Shown piece after piece: positions 27,301-34,036 of a DNA stretch of 64,000 bases. Location of the stretch: assembly GCF_040958095.1 (NCBI RefSeq), contig NC_091152.1, positions 19,080,381 to 19,144,380 of the forward strand. Reading direction: 5' to 3'. The DNA is from Procambarus clarkii (Eukaryota; Arthropoda; Malacostraca; Decapoda; Cambaridae). Every line of letters starts with the position of its first letter. Within the stretch, counting starts at the first letter, position 1. The notes beneath the pieces are model-generated. The model worked only from the letters and a program-made list of their open reading frames with translations. It made no database searches and was not told where the DNA came from. The position numbers and the translations under genes were made by a program.

Positions 27301-28184
27301 TCGCCCCTCACTGTAACTCTGCTTCCTATTGCTTAGGTACTACCTTATAGTGGTCCAGCAACAGTGATAGACAAGAACACCCTGTTCTGAAACCATGTTG
27401 TCCAGTGTTATGGAGATGCTGCGATTCCATGTATTTTGTGATCTGGCTTCTTAACACACTTTTTCAAAGATTTTTGTGATGTGCGAGGTTAGTGCTATCG
27501 GTCTGTAATTTTTGCCTCTGCCTTATTTCCTCCCTTAAGAGGATGTTTGCATAAAAATATGTACAGTTGAAATTGAAATAAGTTTATTGAGGTAAAATAC
27601 ATAGAAAGGGATGAGGTAGCTGAAGCTATTCTCACCCCGTTCAGTACATCGTTTTAATACATACATAGACACACATCACAAACAATAAACGTATTACCGA
27701 ACATTCTAAGAGATAAACATATACATTTCCTCCTTGACACAAGTAGTATGGTATCAGACGTACACACACATACTTTTATGACCTAGAATATGTAATTGAT
27801 GTTAATGTAAAAGGTAAGCGTTTTAAATACATTATTGTTTTGTTATTTGCTACAAGTCAGAATATAGCCATAATACAAACACTATTTTGCAACAGGTGAC
27901 TCGATGACAGTTATGATGCCGATGAATGCGACGAAGAAAACTTCAACGAGGAGGGAGATCTTATCGAGTGTGGCTACAGCAGTTCTACGCTGAAACTTAG
28001 AAAGCACCTTTCGGGCATTGTGGTACACGGCAGCAGCAACAGTGATGATGATGATGATGACGACGACGATGATGACAATTTTGATGATGAAGGAAATCTT
28101 ATCGATTGTAAATATAGCAGTCCTGTGCTAAAAGTTGGAAAGCACCTTTCAGATATTGAGATTGATAGTGAGGATGATTCATGA
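4421..28184 (+). CDS. SLC7A6OS: SLC7A6OS/Iwr1 homologue, whole gene (7 exons)
   Basis: Join of 4421-4580, 9034-9192, 13458-13643, 17872-17974, 22312-22453, 23200-23255 and 27896-28184, about 1095 nt or ~364 aa against ~309 aa in human. Iwr1-family proteins bind assembled RNA polymerase II and carry its nuclear import. Resemblance to the human protein, from memory, runs along the whole length: an IKRxxSEEP-type N terminus with CKRLR-like 'ESKRLR', 'VATVNSK' versus VATVCSQ, 'KRYMVL' versus GRYRVL, 'DVITCN' versus DVILCN, the YVYDIFY Iwr1 signature, and 'DNWRNDYPEEE' versus NNWRNEYPEEE. Splice sites are canonical and phases agree through exon 6. Two one-base frame breaks (exon 1 near 4505, exon 7 near 27904) are unexplained. 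The C terminus is longer than human and internally duplicated. Confidence 0.85.
4665..4797. repeat. Palindromic tRNA-like SINE dimer
   Basis: A 60-nt arm at 4665-4724 is repeated inverted at 4738-4797 with one mismatch, separated by a 13-nt loop. Each arm ends with the B-box GGTTCGAATCC and 'cacggcccttgtggattt'. The right arm plus the loop resembles the SINE head at 7.98 kb. Peptides read from both strands are the same because of the symmetry. It lies in intron 1 of SLC7A6OS, 85 bp after the donor. Confidence 0.85.
5300..6900. other. Intron 1 gene-free stretch
   Basis: No exon, complete transposon or structured repeat that I can support. There is a T15 run near 5561 and a C-rich run near 6210. 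ORFs on both strands in 5.36-6.03 kb lack splice context, family resemblance and codon structure. The minus-strand pyrimidine richness after 6.1 kb looks like decayed retroelement sequence. Confidence 0.4.
6978..7222 (+). mobile_element. tRNA-derived SINE (Thr-like head)
   Basis: Full-length plus-strand copy: head with GGCCGAGCGG and GGGTTCGATCCC boxes, a body with 'cctatgcccctgttacctag', and a 3' end 'cgaaatcatctcaagataac'. Same family as the copy at 2661-2898. Lies in intron 1 of SLC7A6OS. Confidence 0.9.
7984..8081 (+). mobile_element. tRNA-derived SINE, second family
   Basis: A head with 'gtagctcggtcgattaacgc' and a B-box GGTTCGAATCC is followed by 'cacggcccttgtggatttg' and 'ttcatttgatgcatcac'. 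It is a single-orientation copy of the family whose arms form the palindrome at 4665-4797. Copies also occur at 34.17 and 49.56-49.84 kb. Confidence 0.7.
9034..9192 (+). CDS. SLC7A6OS: SLC7A6OS exon 2
   Basis: Acceptor 'ttttcag' ends at 9033 and donor 'gtgagt' begins at 9193. The 159-nt exon is 53 codons, phase 0 at both ends. It starts DELLKPELLKTIEKEYKKGW and ends ERIKNKRYM, a charged, probably helical segment. With exon 3 it gives 'KNKRYM-VLVKYRGN', comparable to human EGRYRVLSSRRSLG. Confidence 0.85.
9396..9450 (+). repeat. Truncated tRNA-like SINE head
   Basis: The block 'gtcgtgacctagttgactag' and the following 'ggcgtgtgcatgggtgcctgg' resemble the head of the second SINE family (34.2 and 49.6 kb), but the B-box and tail are missing. 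Low-confidence relic in intron 2. Confidence 0.35.
9817..10446 (-). pseudogene. Penelope-like element, C-terminal GIY-YIG part
   Basis: Minus-strand fragments read LTQHLYPPIRLFYRNFFSTT, then 'ERVLKDIIDRNVIPTDKNQK', then 'NVVYAFTCPLGAC' with 'TQYIGKTTTSLSRRLT', then 'NTELINKYSDRLDISEALHI'. The YAFTCP...YIGKTTTSLSRRL pattern is the GIY-YIG endonuclease of Penelope-like retroelements. The reading frame is broken by a ~30-base homopolymer (10230-10260) and by further shifts after the GIY-YIG motif. No RT domain remains. It lies in intron 2 of SLC7A6OS. Confidence 0.8.
10440..10466. repeat. Hairpin at junction of inverted Penelope copies
   Basis: CTTCAACGGT and ACCGTTGAAG form a perfect 10-bp stem. 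Left of it is the minus-strand Penelope relic; right of it the plus strand carries a matching piece ('cgaagagtaaactaac') of the same element. It therefore marks a head-to-head junction. Confidence 0.6.
10522..11845. mobile_element. Probable solo LTR (Gypsy-like)
   Basis: The 1.32-kb segment begins TGTTACG and ends CGTAACA, the TG...CA inverted ends expected of an LTR. The interior is non-coding and GC-richer than its surroundings. It splits the plus-strand Penelope fragment, whose other half resumes at 'aaactgttttacaggaac' (11876). No clear target-site duplication is visible and no partner LTR or pol lies nearby, so 'solo' and 'Gypsy-like' are inferences. A SINE is nested in it. Confidence 0.55.
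10706..10963 (-). mobile_element. tRNA-derived SINE, third family, full length
   Basis: On the minus strand the copy starts GTCTCCGTGGCGCAGTGG (A-box) with GGGTTCGAATCC as B-box, then a body with 'ttcacccagcagtgaatggg', and a tail 'cccgaaacgctacgcgta' to 'tggctttacaagaatgt'. This is the complete version of the tails at 1.07, 1.48, 4.24, 30.46 and 33.05 kb. It is nested in the LTR. Confidence 0.8.
11843..11876. repeat. 14-bp perfect hairpin at LTR / Penelope junction
   Basis: AATAAGGGGTACAA and TTGTACCCCTTATT are exact reverse complements with a 2-nt loop. It sits where the LTR ends and the second half of the Penelope fragment resumes, so it may be a repair or template-switch scar. Confidence 0.6.
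12050..12610 (+). repeat. Satellite array, three ~185-bp monomers
   Basis: Three consecutive units share 'actaaaatgtgt', 'ttttcagttttc-cacctc', 'cattttggtat' and, in the first two, 'tatatgcata(c/t)aagg', with about 187 bp between equivalent positions. A C-rich tract separates units two and three. The same core occurs at 1-400. ORFs here come from the repeat. Confidence 0.6.
13181..13425 (+). mobile_element. tRNA-derived SINE next to exon 3 acceptor
   Basis: Plus-strand Thr-like SINE with intact GGCCGAGCGG and GGGTTCGATCCC boxes. Its 3' end lies only 32 bp before the exon 3 acceptor AG, leaving a short pyrimidine tract ('tcctttttattgtacag') outside the element. Confidence 0.9.
13458..13643 (+). 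CDS. SLC7A6OS: SLC7A6OS exon 3
   Basis: Acceptor 'ttgtacag' ends at 13457; donor 'gtaaga' starts at 13644. The 186 nt give 62 codons, phase 0 both ends, from VLVKYRGNVDDGEPEEVKEE to 'YDAEFLSED'. Highly charged and Glu/Lys-rich, as in the poorly conserved middle of the family. The last residues join exon 4 as 'SED-MPDVITCN', matching human TSDPDVILCN. Confidence 0.85.
13791..13956 (-). mobile_element. 5'-truncated CR1/L2-like LINE 3' end
   Basis: Starts at the family's 3' terminus ('tactcgcctatttgtgcttg' read on the plus strand) and runs 165 bp into the element's 3' region ('tgtatggagtcagcctccac'). (TG)n runs flank both sides. Same family as the long copy at 26.30-27.54 kb, which carries RT sequence. 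Confidence 0.75.
14590..17740. other. Decayed retroelement-like region, intron 3
   Basis: About 3.1 kb of GC-richer sequence with many broken reading frames. Segment 16316-16390 resembles 24965-25020 ('cattgatgg-cctcttttga-tttgggcctt'), so both are relics of one repeated element. The block after 14605 ('gtggctctctgaag') resembles 29900. No intact domain is recognisable, so class is open. ORFs of 60-170 aa here are remnants or chance. Confidence 0.4.
17872..17974 (+). CDS. SLC7A6OS: SLC7A6OS exon 4 (Iwr1 signature)
   Basis: Acceptor 'atttttcag' ends at 17871; donor 'gtaagt' starts at 17975. The 103 nt encode MPDVITCNGVPMESEKYVYD then IFYSVTDMDWTDYI and leave one base (T). 'YVYDIFY' is the conserved core of the Iwr1 domain (human YVYDIYY), followed by an aromatic 'DWTDYI' like human GWIENI. 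This exon is the strongest evidence for the gene's identity. Confidence 0.9.
18336..18582 (+). repeat. 57-bp tandem repeat, ~4.3 copies
   Basis: Units of 57 bp ('aatttcagagctaattat' then 'agagaaaagagag' and 'aaatgagatca') repeat almost identically; the first unit is a few bases shorter and the last is cut. Because 57 is divisible by three, one frame stays open and reads a 19-residue repeat (MRSNFRANYIEKREKILEK), but nothing suggests it is translated. Lies in intron 4. Confidence 0.9.
18891..18944. repeat. Perfect 26-bp AT-rich palindrome
   Basis: 18891-18916 and 18919-18944 are exact reverse complements with a 2-nt spacer (CCATTTTATGATTATAACAA at the outside). Only 2 of 54 bases fail to pair. 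Intron 4. Confidence 0.85.
19591..19676 (-). mobile_element. 5'-truncated CR1/L2-like LINE 3' end
   Basis: About 85 bp beginning at the family's 3' terminus, with the terminal 'cctagttgtattcg' motif doubled. Same family as 13791-13956 and 26296-27541. Confidence 0.65.
20950..21203 (-). mobile_element. tRNA-derived SINE (Thr-like head)
   Basis: Minus-strand full-length copy; the head reads out as GGAGCCGGTCAGCCGAGCGG. Same family as 2661-2898. It is followed by a short direct repeat of ~60 bp (21240-21315, 'acttgccagaaattgatagt') and an (AAGC)n run at 21340. Intron 4. Confidence 0.9.
21957..22133. repeat. (TC)n / (TCTCTGTG)n microsatellite
   Basis: About 175 bp of TCTC with interspersed TGTG/CATCTG. 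It leaves long Ser/Leu ORFs on the plus strand and Arg/Glu ORFs on the minus strand that are artefacts. Intron 4, 180 bp before exon 5. Confidence 0.95.
22312..22453 (+). CDS. SLC7A6OS: SLC7A6OS exon 5 (acidic NWRNDYPEE motif)
   Basis: Acceptor 'tattattag' ends at 22311; donor 'gtgagt' starts at 22454. The T left by exon 4 plus CT makes Ser, then KPISSVQKYVADSSDDDDRN, IEDDDDDENDEDNWRNDYPE and EEDSSN, leaving GA. Human reads DDENSENNWRNEYPEEE at this point. A second AG 13 nt downstream would give the wrong phase. Very acidic. Confidence 0.9.
22849..23103 (+). mobile_element. tRNA-derived SINE (Thr-like head)
   Basis: Plus-strand full-length copy with a near-consensus head (GGAGCCGGTCGGCCGAGCGG; GGGTTCGATCCC). 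The 3' 'gataacctcaa' motif is doubled. It lies in intron 5, about 100 bp upstream of exon 6. Confidence 0.9.
23200..23255 (+). CDS. SLC7A6OS: SLC7A6OS exon 6 (short)
   Basis: Acceptor 'cttatttcag' ends at 23199; donor 'gtaagt' begins at 23256. The GA from exon 5 plus A makes Glu, then DDDDGCLDKQFRRLQARD, leaving T. Only this frame is open. The 56-nt exon continues the acidic tract begun in exon 5 and turns basic at its end. Confidence 0.75.
24190..24454 (+). mobile_element. tRNA-derived SINE with internal poly(A)
   Basis: Plus-strand Thr-like SINE. Unlike other copies it has an A18 expansion at about 24403-24420 between 'gggacacta' and 'gccccgaaatc', inside the body. Intron 6. Confidence 0.9.
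24460..25545. other. Decayed retroelement-like region, intron 6
   Basis: No intact gene. It contains a second relic of the unclassified element seen at 14.6-17.7 kb (matching stretch at 24965-25020). 'acttgtggatttgttcattta' near 24830 is a scrap of the second SINE family. Confidence 0.35.
25545..26290 (-). pseudogene. CR1/L2-like LINE reverse transcriptase relic
   Basis: Minus-strand reading across frames gives AFDKCDHGVIAHR (RT block with AFDxxDH), 'ALAPVLILIL' after a degenerate PQG block, 'SFFADDTRIFM' (catalytic FADD), 'VFNEVKFQLMCY' and 'KDLGVLMSEDLTLKEH'. Order and spacing match a non-LTR RT of the CR1/L2 type. Frames are interrupted several times, so it is dead. A younger LINE abuts its 5' side. 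Confidence 0.7.
26296..27541 (-). pseudogene. CR1/L2-like LINE, RT C-terminal half and 3' end
   Basis: On the minus strand: 'LPEGIDSFLSMFADDAKIMR' (catalytic FADD), 'FNPSKCNVMKIG', then a 121-codon open frame starting near 26963 with 'DLSPDAHIKRIASAAYARMA', 'TLYTTYVRPILEYAAPAWSP', 'KLEKVQRFATRLVPG' and 'LRELNLTSLEDY'. This is the thumb region of a CR1/L2-type RT. It ends at the 3' terminus shared with six or more truncated copies here. 5'-truncated and frameshifted upstream of the open frame. Confidence 0.8.
27550..27770 (+). repeat. Dispersed repeat, LINE-tail-like
   Basis: 'aataagtttattgaggtaaa' followed by 'gggatgaggtagctgaagct' and a CA-rich end. I recognise it as a common decapod interspersed sequence but see only one copy here. 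It lies 130 bp before exon 7. Confidence 0.35.
27896..28184 (+). CDS. SLC7A6OS: SLC7A6OS exon 7 (terminal; frame break at start)
   Basis: Acceptor 'ttttgcaacag' ends at 27895. Following phase from exon 6 gives CDSMTVMMP and a stop after 33 codons. One missing base near 27904 would give CDSDDSYDADECDEENFNEE and then about 80 further codons to TGA at 28182-28184. The second reading is preferred: it is acidic like the family's C terminus and is open for its whole length. It contains two copies of an F(N/D)(E/D)EG(D/N)LI(E/D)C.YSS...GKHLS-type unit around a D11 run. Confidence 0.7.
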
Positions 28185-28274
28185 ACAAAGATGAGTTTGG
28201 TTGGTTGGTTGGTTTTGTATTCTACTTTTTTTAAGTTCATTTCTTTCAACCTGTATTTGAAGGTACAATAGTTT

Positions 28275-28280
28275 AATAAA
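28275..28280 (+). terminator. SLC7A6OS: Poly(A) signal of SLC7A6OS
   Basis: AATAAA lies 91 bases after the stop codon, followed within 30 bases by a T-rich then TTGTTTTATTG stretch. This suits a short 3' UTR ending near 28300. Confidence 0.7.
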
Positions 28281-28319
28281 CAAATTTTTTTAAAATACAA
28301 AATTGTTTTATTGATTAAC

Positions 28320-28775
28320 ATTTATACTTGTACTTTTTGAGCCCTTCGCTCAACGCGTGCAAGAACCGTGTTAGCTTTAGTTTACAAAGTAATTGATTGT
28401 ACAATTTGGTTATGGTCTGTTTATGTATTTTTAAGTTTGCATACAATCGTACATGATTAATTTTAGGTCATATTATATAGTGGTCTCTTCTGGTGAAACA
28501 AAAACATTCCTTAAGATAGAAGCAAACATTGAGTGTTGTAAATAATGTCACACATTTAATACATCTTTTACATGATACAATTGAGGTAAAGCTATTTATA
28601 CGAGCTTTATATACATTGTTACAAAGCATACCATAGCTGGATGCCATTTTTGTTGTGTTGAGCTCCTATAATACTAATGGTGTCTCAGTGTAGCACAGAC
28701 GTCATTATAATAGTCTTGTTTACACAACTGAGACTGGAGTATAATTTTCTTTTGACAGGAGGTACTGTGTGTGTG
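28320..28775. other. Intergenic stretch, nothing recognised
   Basis: AT-rich sequence between the SLC7A6OS poly(A) site and the next LINE scrap. No repeat, exon or regulatory structure that I can support. Confidence 0.4.
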
Positions 28776-28778
28776 TGT

Positions 28779-28882
28779 ACTCGCCTAGTTGTGCTTGCGG
28801 GGGTTGAGCTCTGGCTCTTTGGTCCTGCCTCTCAACCGTCAATCAACAGGTGTATATATACACACACACACACACACATTAC
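28779..28882 (-). mobile_element. Truncated LINE 3' end plus (CA)n
   Basis: About 75 bp of the CR1/L2-like family 3' terminus (plus strand 'tactcgcctagttgtgcttg'), followed by a TATA/CA microsatellite to 28882. Confidence 0.7.
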
Positions 28883-29169
28883 CTATTATACATATAATAT
28901 TATTATATATGTATAATATATAATATTATGTATATATATGGATCAATAGGCTCATGATAGTAGTGTAACATATTATTTACTTTTACATGTTTGGTTGATT
29001 AGACACGAGAGTTTAGCATTTTTGTTATATCTATTTAGTATAGTCTTGGTTACAGCAGTCAGTTTGTTGGCAATGTTGTGAAGAGTTGTAGTAGAAACAA
29101 AACCTAGAGCAGGGCGGAGAGCCGAGTGAGGCCGGGGGTGGAGAGCTCGGATGTGGGGTGAAAGTGTAG

Positions 29170-29530
29170 TAGTAGTTGATGTTGTTCAAGATTTGCTACT
29201 GGGAACAAAAAGTTCCAAGTAGCACGGGCTATGGTGAGCCCGTAGTGGACTTTTTGAGAGCGTAGAGCGTGGCACTCTGAATACGGGTGGAGTGTGTGGA
29301 AGCTCGATGCAGCCGGAGTCTGGCTGTCTGCTCTGTAGCGAGGCTGAAGCGTCGTGCAAGTGAAGGAACTGCATGTGTCAAGTGTTGTATTGTTGTTGGT
29401 GAATGTTGAAGATCTCTGGTATCCCTCGAGCATCTGTACTGAACCACTCTTGGAATTTAGACTGACTGATTGATTGATTGATGAAAGTTAAGCCACTCAA
29501 GAGGTGGCACGGGCATGAATAGCCCATAAT
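29170..29530 (+). repeat. Double-hairpin repeat plus SINE scrap
   Basis: 29200-29250 repeats the double hairpin of 681-745. 29459-29525 carries (GATT)n then 'gttaagccactcaagaggtg' and 'gcacgggcatgaatagccc', the head of the short SINE found complete at 33888-34036. Minus-strand ORFs of 60-110 aa over 29.1-29.45 kb have no support. Confidence 0.55.
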
Positions 29531-30174
29531 TAGATTGATTCGCTGTCGACTAGTTATATTACCAGCCTTCACCTGACCTGACCATTCTCCAGCAGGTTGG
29601 AAAGTAATTAACTGTAATTAGTTGTACACTTGGGAAATGTGATAACTTAAGGTAGGTGATGTAGGTTTAACAAACCCATCTCATTATCTGCATATAAGCT
29701 AATGAGAGTATGGAGCAAATGTATTATATTTGGTACAGTAGTATTTGTTCGACAATAATTATATGACAGCAAATAATGTTTTCAGTGTGTGCAATTGTGG
29801 AAGGTGCAGTACTGTATGTGATGCATAACGGTGTTAACCATTTTGATGTTATTCCAAGAATCTACTTAACCCCCCTTCAAGAACTGAGGAGTTTGAGTCT
29901 CCTGGTGGCTCCCTGAAGCTATTTTGCCGAGATGTTACATCGGCCACAAGTTCTGCTTAGCCTGCTGGTAACCAGAGCCAGACACTGGGGGGCCCCCTTC
30001 CCCTTGCCCTCACAGAAGAGCAAGGAGCGAGTGGCAATTTGCCACCTCACTGGGAAACTCCGGAAAGTTGAAAAAACTTTTAGACAACTGAAGGGTTCAC
30101 AGGAAGTACCTCAAAGCCACCAAACAAATTTACAAATGATTCACATGGAACGAGGGATTCCCCCAAACTACTCG

Positions 30175-30275
30175 TATTGGCATCCTTGGTGATATTTAGC
30201 GCCCTCTGATTATTCCGCACATTTGATGGTGCTACATAGCCTTCCCGGTTTGGTGCTTTCTTTTGATAATTACTT
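30175..30275 (+). mobile_element. 3' end of RNase H-type LINE
   Basis: 'ggcatccttggtgatattta' through 'gcgccctctgattattccgc' to 'cttttgataattactt' is the 3' terminus of the LINE whose RNase H region lies at 43.58-44.43 kb, here in plus orientation and about 100 bp long. The preceding 29880-30170 resembles the relic at 14.6 kb. Confidence 0.7.
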
Positions 30276-30454
30276 GCTTACTTCCCCCAAACTAACTCAA
30301 AACTCTTTAGTACCCATCACTGCCACCCAGGCAGCCCAGTCCCCCTACACTTGTCAGTCCTGTTGCTAATACTCTGGTGGCAGCTGTGCCTATGGTGCTC
30401 CAGTCGACCAGTGGTGGGCAACGCTACCCTACTTCAAGCCAAGTTCTGCCTGAA

Positions 30455-30560
30455 ATGCAATGCGTGTTAGTGGCTTCACAAGAATGTAAATACATCAATG
30501 CTATGTACTCATAAACCCATTGTACCTTGAATATAAACAAATAATTACATAAATAATTTA
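30455..30560 (+). repeat. 3' tail of tRNA-SINE family
   Basis: Plus-strand tail from 'ctgaaatgcaatgcgtgt' through 'tagtggcttcacaagaatgt' to an ATAAATAA end, matching the family at 10.71-10.96 kb. A scrap of the Thr-like SINE body follows at 30687-30737 ('gaccgggccgcagggac'). Confidence 0.55.
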
Positions 30561-30739
30561 TTTTTATTTAAGTGGTAGCCATCCCTGGACTTTGTTCTGC
30601 AGGGGCTGAGAGTGTTCTCTTGGTTGCACTGGGGTGAACCCCCAGTACACGTGCTTGTTTATAAGATGTTCTGCGTCACCAGGAGACCGACCGGGCCGCA
30701 GGGACGCTGAGCCCCGGAAGCACCTCAAGGTAAGGTAAC

Positions 30740-31890
30740 CATTTGCAGTCTGGTGGTTTTGGCTGCATTTGGTGACTCTTCTGGCAACTGGCCCTGGTGC
30801 CTGGGGGTTTGTGCTTAGCTACTGTCAGGTCCTGGTAATCCTGTTGTGGGTCTCTGGTGTGGTCCGTCATGCATCGACCGTCAAGAATGCTCTTGCAGAG
30901 TGCGAACTTGAAGGGTGCTCATCATAAGTGTTACCTGACAATAGTCGTTTTTTCTGTCTTCACCACCATGCTACCTGCTAGATCAGTGGTGCTAGACACA
31001 CATGACCCCGAATCCAGAGAGGTTCTTGCCCTTACTGATTCAGCTTTGGGTCTGGAAGCTTATCAGGTAGCTGCTGCTCTGCAGCTAGGTTTACAAAAAT
31101 GGAAATATTAGAGACCTCTTCCTTCCCCTGTGATTATGGTTCGCCCTGCTTCTGGTCGTCGTTCCCTCCCCCACCTTTAGGCTGTAAATCGTCTAAAGGA
31201 TACTTGATCACCCAGTCTGACTGCTACTTTTAGCTGTGAGCAGACTCATCGAACAGCCTGGGTGACCAGACCTCAGACAGTGCCATGGGAATATTGATCA
31301 TTGACAGGCATTCAACATGAGGGTTTCAAAGTTTAGCTCTGTCTTCTCAGAGGTACTTGAGACTTCTGGTCCTGCTAAAGTTTCAGGGCATTTACCTTCA
31401 CAACCACCCTCTCCTCCTCACTCTGGACCTTGTCCTTGGCAGGATGCCATTCTGTCACGGGTACTGGGAGAGGACTTTGGTTCTGCGCTGGAGTGTTCAC
31501 TGCAGGCTTCTGAGATTGAGAGGGAGCACAAGGAGGGTCCATGAGTGCCCTTCAGCCCTTCTTGGACTGGTTCCCGCCATCCACTACCAGCTGATACCGT
31601 TCCCATCGTCCACCACCTGTTGATACCATTTCCTCCCTTCACCACCATCACCACGTCCACCATCAGCTACCATTCCTTCCCTCCACCACCAGCGAGCTAC
31701 TGACCACCACCACCTCCTGCAGCTGGTGTCTCCCTGGGGATTGGTAGAGCAGGTGGTGGTGGTGGGCAGAGACACGTTGGCGCTTTGATGCTGGGAATGT
31801 GTTTTTAGCGTTCAGGCGGGGCGGCGCGCCCTGCCACTGGCTTCTGGCCGCCAGGACCCGTCTGAATGATAAGCAGGGACGGAGGCGGAT
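30740..31890. other. Gene-free GC-rich relic region
   Basis: Broken ORFs on both strands (30.86-31.11 and 31.32-31.66 kb) with no recognisable domain. 31590-31760 is a CCACCA-rich low-complexity tract. Probably another relic of the unclassified element at 14.6-17.7 kb, by composition only. Confidence 0.3.
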
Positions 31891-31892
31891 GT

Positions 31893-31966
31893 TTGCTCAC
31901 CTAGTTGTACTCACCTAGTTGTGCTTGCGGGGGTTGAGCTAGGCTCCTAGCCCCACCTTTCGAACG
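31893..31966 (-). mobile_element. Truncated LINE 3' end
   Basis: About 70 bp starting at the CR1/L2-like family's 3' terminus with its 'cacctagttgta/gct' motif doubled. 5'-truncated. Confidence 0.65.
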
Positions 31967-32459
31967 TTATTAGATTAATGAAATGACTCATTTCTCACGT
32001 TTTTATCATTTATGTTTAAAAACTTTGAATCTATTAGAACAATAAACTGACCCTCTGCCCCCCTTACTTAAAACCTTGAATATGTTAGATATCAAGTTAC
32101 TGCCCATCTTCTCATGCGTACTCCTAAATATATATATAAAACTGTAATGCCAATCCTAACCTAAAACGCGTCCTAGAAGGTTGTAACAGAACCCATGGGC
32201 ACCACACCGAAATGTTCTGCAAATTAAGGGACCCAGAATGTGGATTGACTTTCCCAATCACGTTGAAGACTGGCCCTCTCTCAGCCAGTTTAAGTGCAGC
32301 TGCAGTAGTAAGGTCTAGTAAGCTAGTTTCTAGTAGCACGGGCTCACCATAGCCCGTGCTACTTTGAACGTTTTATTCTAAGCAGCTGAATCTAAAACAA
32401 AACTGCCTATTCATGTCGTGCCACCTCTTGGGTGGCTTAATCTTCATCAATTTATGAAA

Positions 32460-33510
32460 CTGAAGAATCTAGCGGTTTATATCACACCGAACTTCTCCCA
32501 AAGTCCGTAAAAGGATATCTGCGCCGTATACTAGGCTGGCTAACACCAGAACTGCCTTTATAAATATATACAAGCAAATTAGAACCTTTTATACCACGTC
32601 AGCCCAACCCTAGAGTAGGCAGTTTCAACGTGGAATCCATACTTAATCAAGCACAAATTGGAGAAGGTTCAAAAGTATGCCACCAATTTCTAGGCCCACC
32701 AGGGATTAGTTAGGGGGAAAGGCTGCGTGAATTGCATCTCACGTCGCTAGAAAGAGGAATTAGGCTCCACGTCCAAGTTCTCAGGGAAGTAATTATCAAA
32801 AGGCACCAAACCGGGAAGGCTGTGTAGCACCATCAAACGTGCGGAATAATCAGAGGGCGCTAAATATCACCAAGGATGCCAATACGAGAACAAAAACGCG
32901 TAAGGCGAACGATATCAATCAATTCTGATTAATCAATTATCAATTCTGATTGAATTTAATCAATCATCAATCTAATAAATTTAATCAATCAATCAATTAT
33001 CAATTCTGATTGAAATTACCTACTTAAAATTATCTGCTAGATTAAGGACCTGCCCGAAACGCTGTGCGTACTAGTGGCTTTACAAGAATGTAAATACTGT
33101 ACTATCCAATGTATTCTCACAAACCCAATGTACCTTGTATATATATAAATAAATAAAATAAAAAGTATCCGAGTCACCAAGGTCACTATTGAGGGACAGG
33201 TGACCGCGAGGGGCGGTCGGAAAGCAAAGCAAATTCTCAGGGGAAAATTATAGGATAAAACGGGCATTTACACCGGTAGTACTCGCTCAAGGGGAACGAG
33301 TCTAAACACCCAAATGAGCCAGACAAAATATTTGTCAATAGTTAAATGTAATGCATTAGGCAGTGATGCGGCAGACTCCATACACGACTTCAAATGGACA
33401 CGAGAGCCCATTAGGCTCTGGAACCTGTACATAAATTTATCTAGAGGCGGGACCAAAGACCCGAAGCTCAACCCCTCCGCAAGCACAAGTACGCAGATTG
33501 CCCAGCTAAC
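32460..33510 (+). pseudogene. CR1/L2-like LINE relic, split by younger LINE
   Basis: Plus-strand remnants read like the RT thumb of the 26.3-27.5 kb element ('EKVQ-KYAT', 'LRELHLTSLE' after corrections), then, beyond the insertion, the 3' region ending in 'aacccctccgcaagcacaag' near 33490. The paralogous relic at 48.2-48.79 kb is uninterrupted, so this LINE predates the block duplication. Confidence 0.65.
32787..33233 (-). mobile_element. Truncated RNase H-type LINE with 9-bp TSD
   Basis: The minus-strand 3' end of the RNase H LINE family, flanked by TTCTCAGGG at 32778-32786 and 33234-33242. The paralogous position near 48.53 kb has a single uninterrupted TTCTCAGGGG, an empty site. A tail of the third SINE family (33045-33160) and a (TCAA)n tract are nested within. 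Confidence 0.8.
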
Positions 33511-33887
33511 AGCTTTTCTAGTCCTAAGGGCCCGGCCAGTTTCTTTCACGTGATGCACCTATTCACTCAGCAGTACATAGGTACAGTACTTTGACGTTAG
33601 ATACCTGCTACGGGCTGGTTCCTGGTGATGTGTGCACTGAATATGTAAGAATGTTCAGAATCGGTAAATTAAAACAACCGACTATTAGAAAGGCGGGGTC
33701 CAGGAGCTCCATCCTGCAGGCACAAACAGTGAAAACAAAATATGCAAGTGAAACACGGAAGAGCGAGATTGGTACCACAAGGTACCAGACGGCGAGGAAC
33801 TGTACCGTGGAGTCCCTGTACCGCTAGACGGGCGAGAGACTGGTACATGGTTATATTTATATGTAATCTGCCACCCTTACTGCCACA

Positions 33888-34036
33888 GGGAGACATCTCC
33901 CGTCACGCAGGGTGCAGTCGCACCTCCACAGACCTCCAGAATCATCTTTTAATACTGGCTCAAAAGGGCCACCACTTAGGGGCTATTCATGCCCGTGCCA
34001 CCTTTTCGGTGGCTTAATCTTCATCCATCAATCAAT
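33888..34036 (-). mobile_element. Short SINE with 14-bp target-site duplication
   Basis: Minus-strand element beginning with (GATT)n-like 'gatggatgaagattaagcc', containing 'ggtggcacgggcatgaatag', and ending 'gggagatgtctccc'. CCCTTACTGCCACA occurs at 33874-33887 and again at 34037-34050. Copy 2 (near 49.43 kb) lacks it. This is also the empty-site reference for the ORF1-only element at 44.5 kb. Confidence 0.9.

Noticed and set aside
29104-29447. Minus-strand ORFs of 62-109 codons
   Set aside because: They overlap the double-hairpin repeat and change frame without conserved features.
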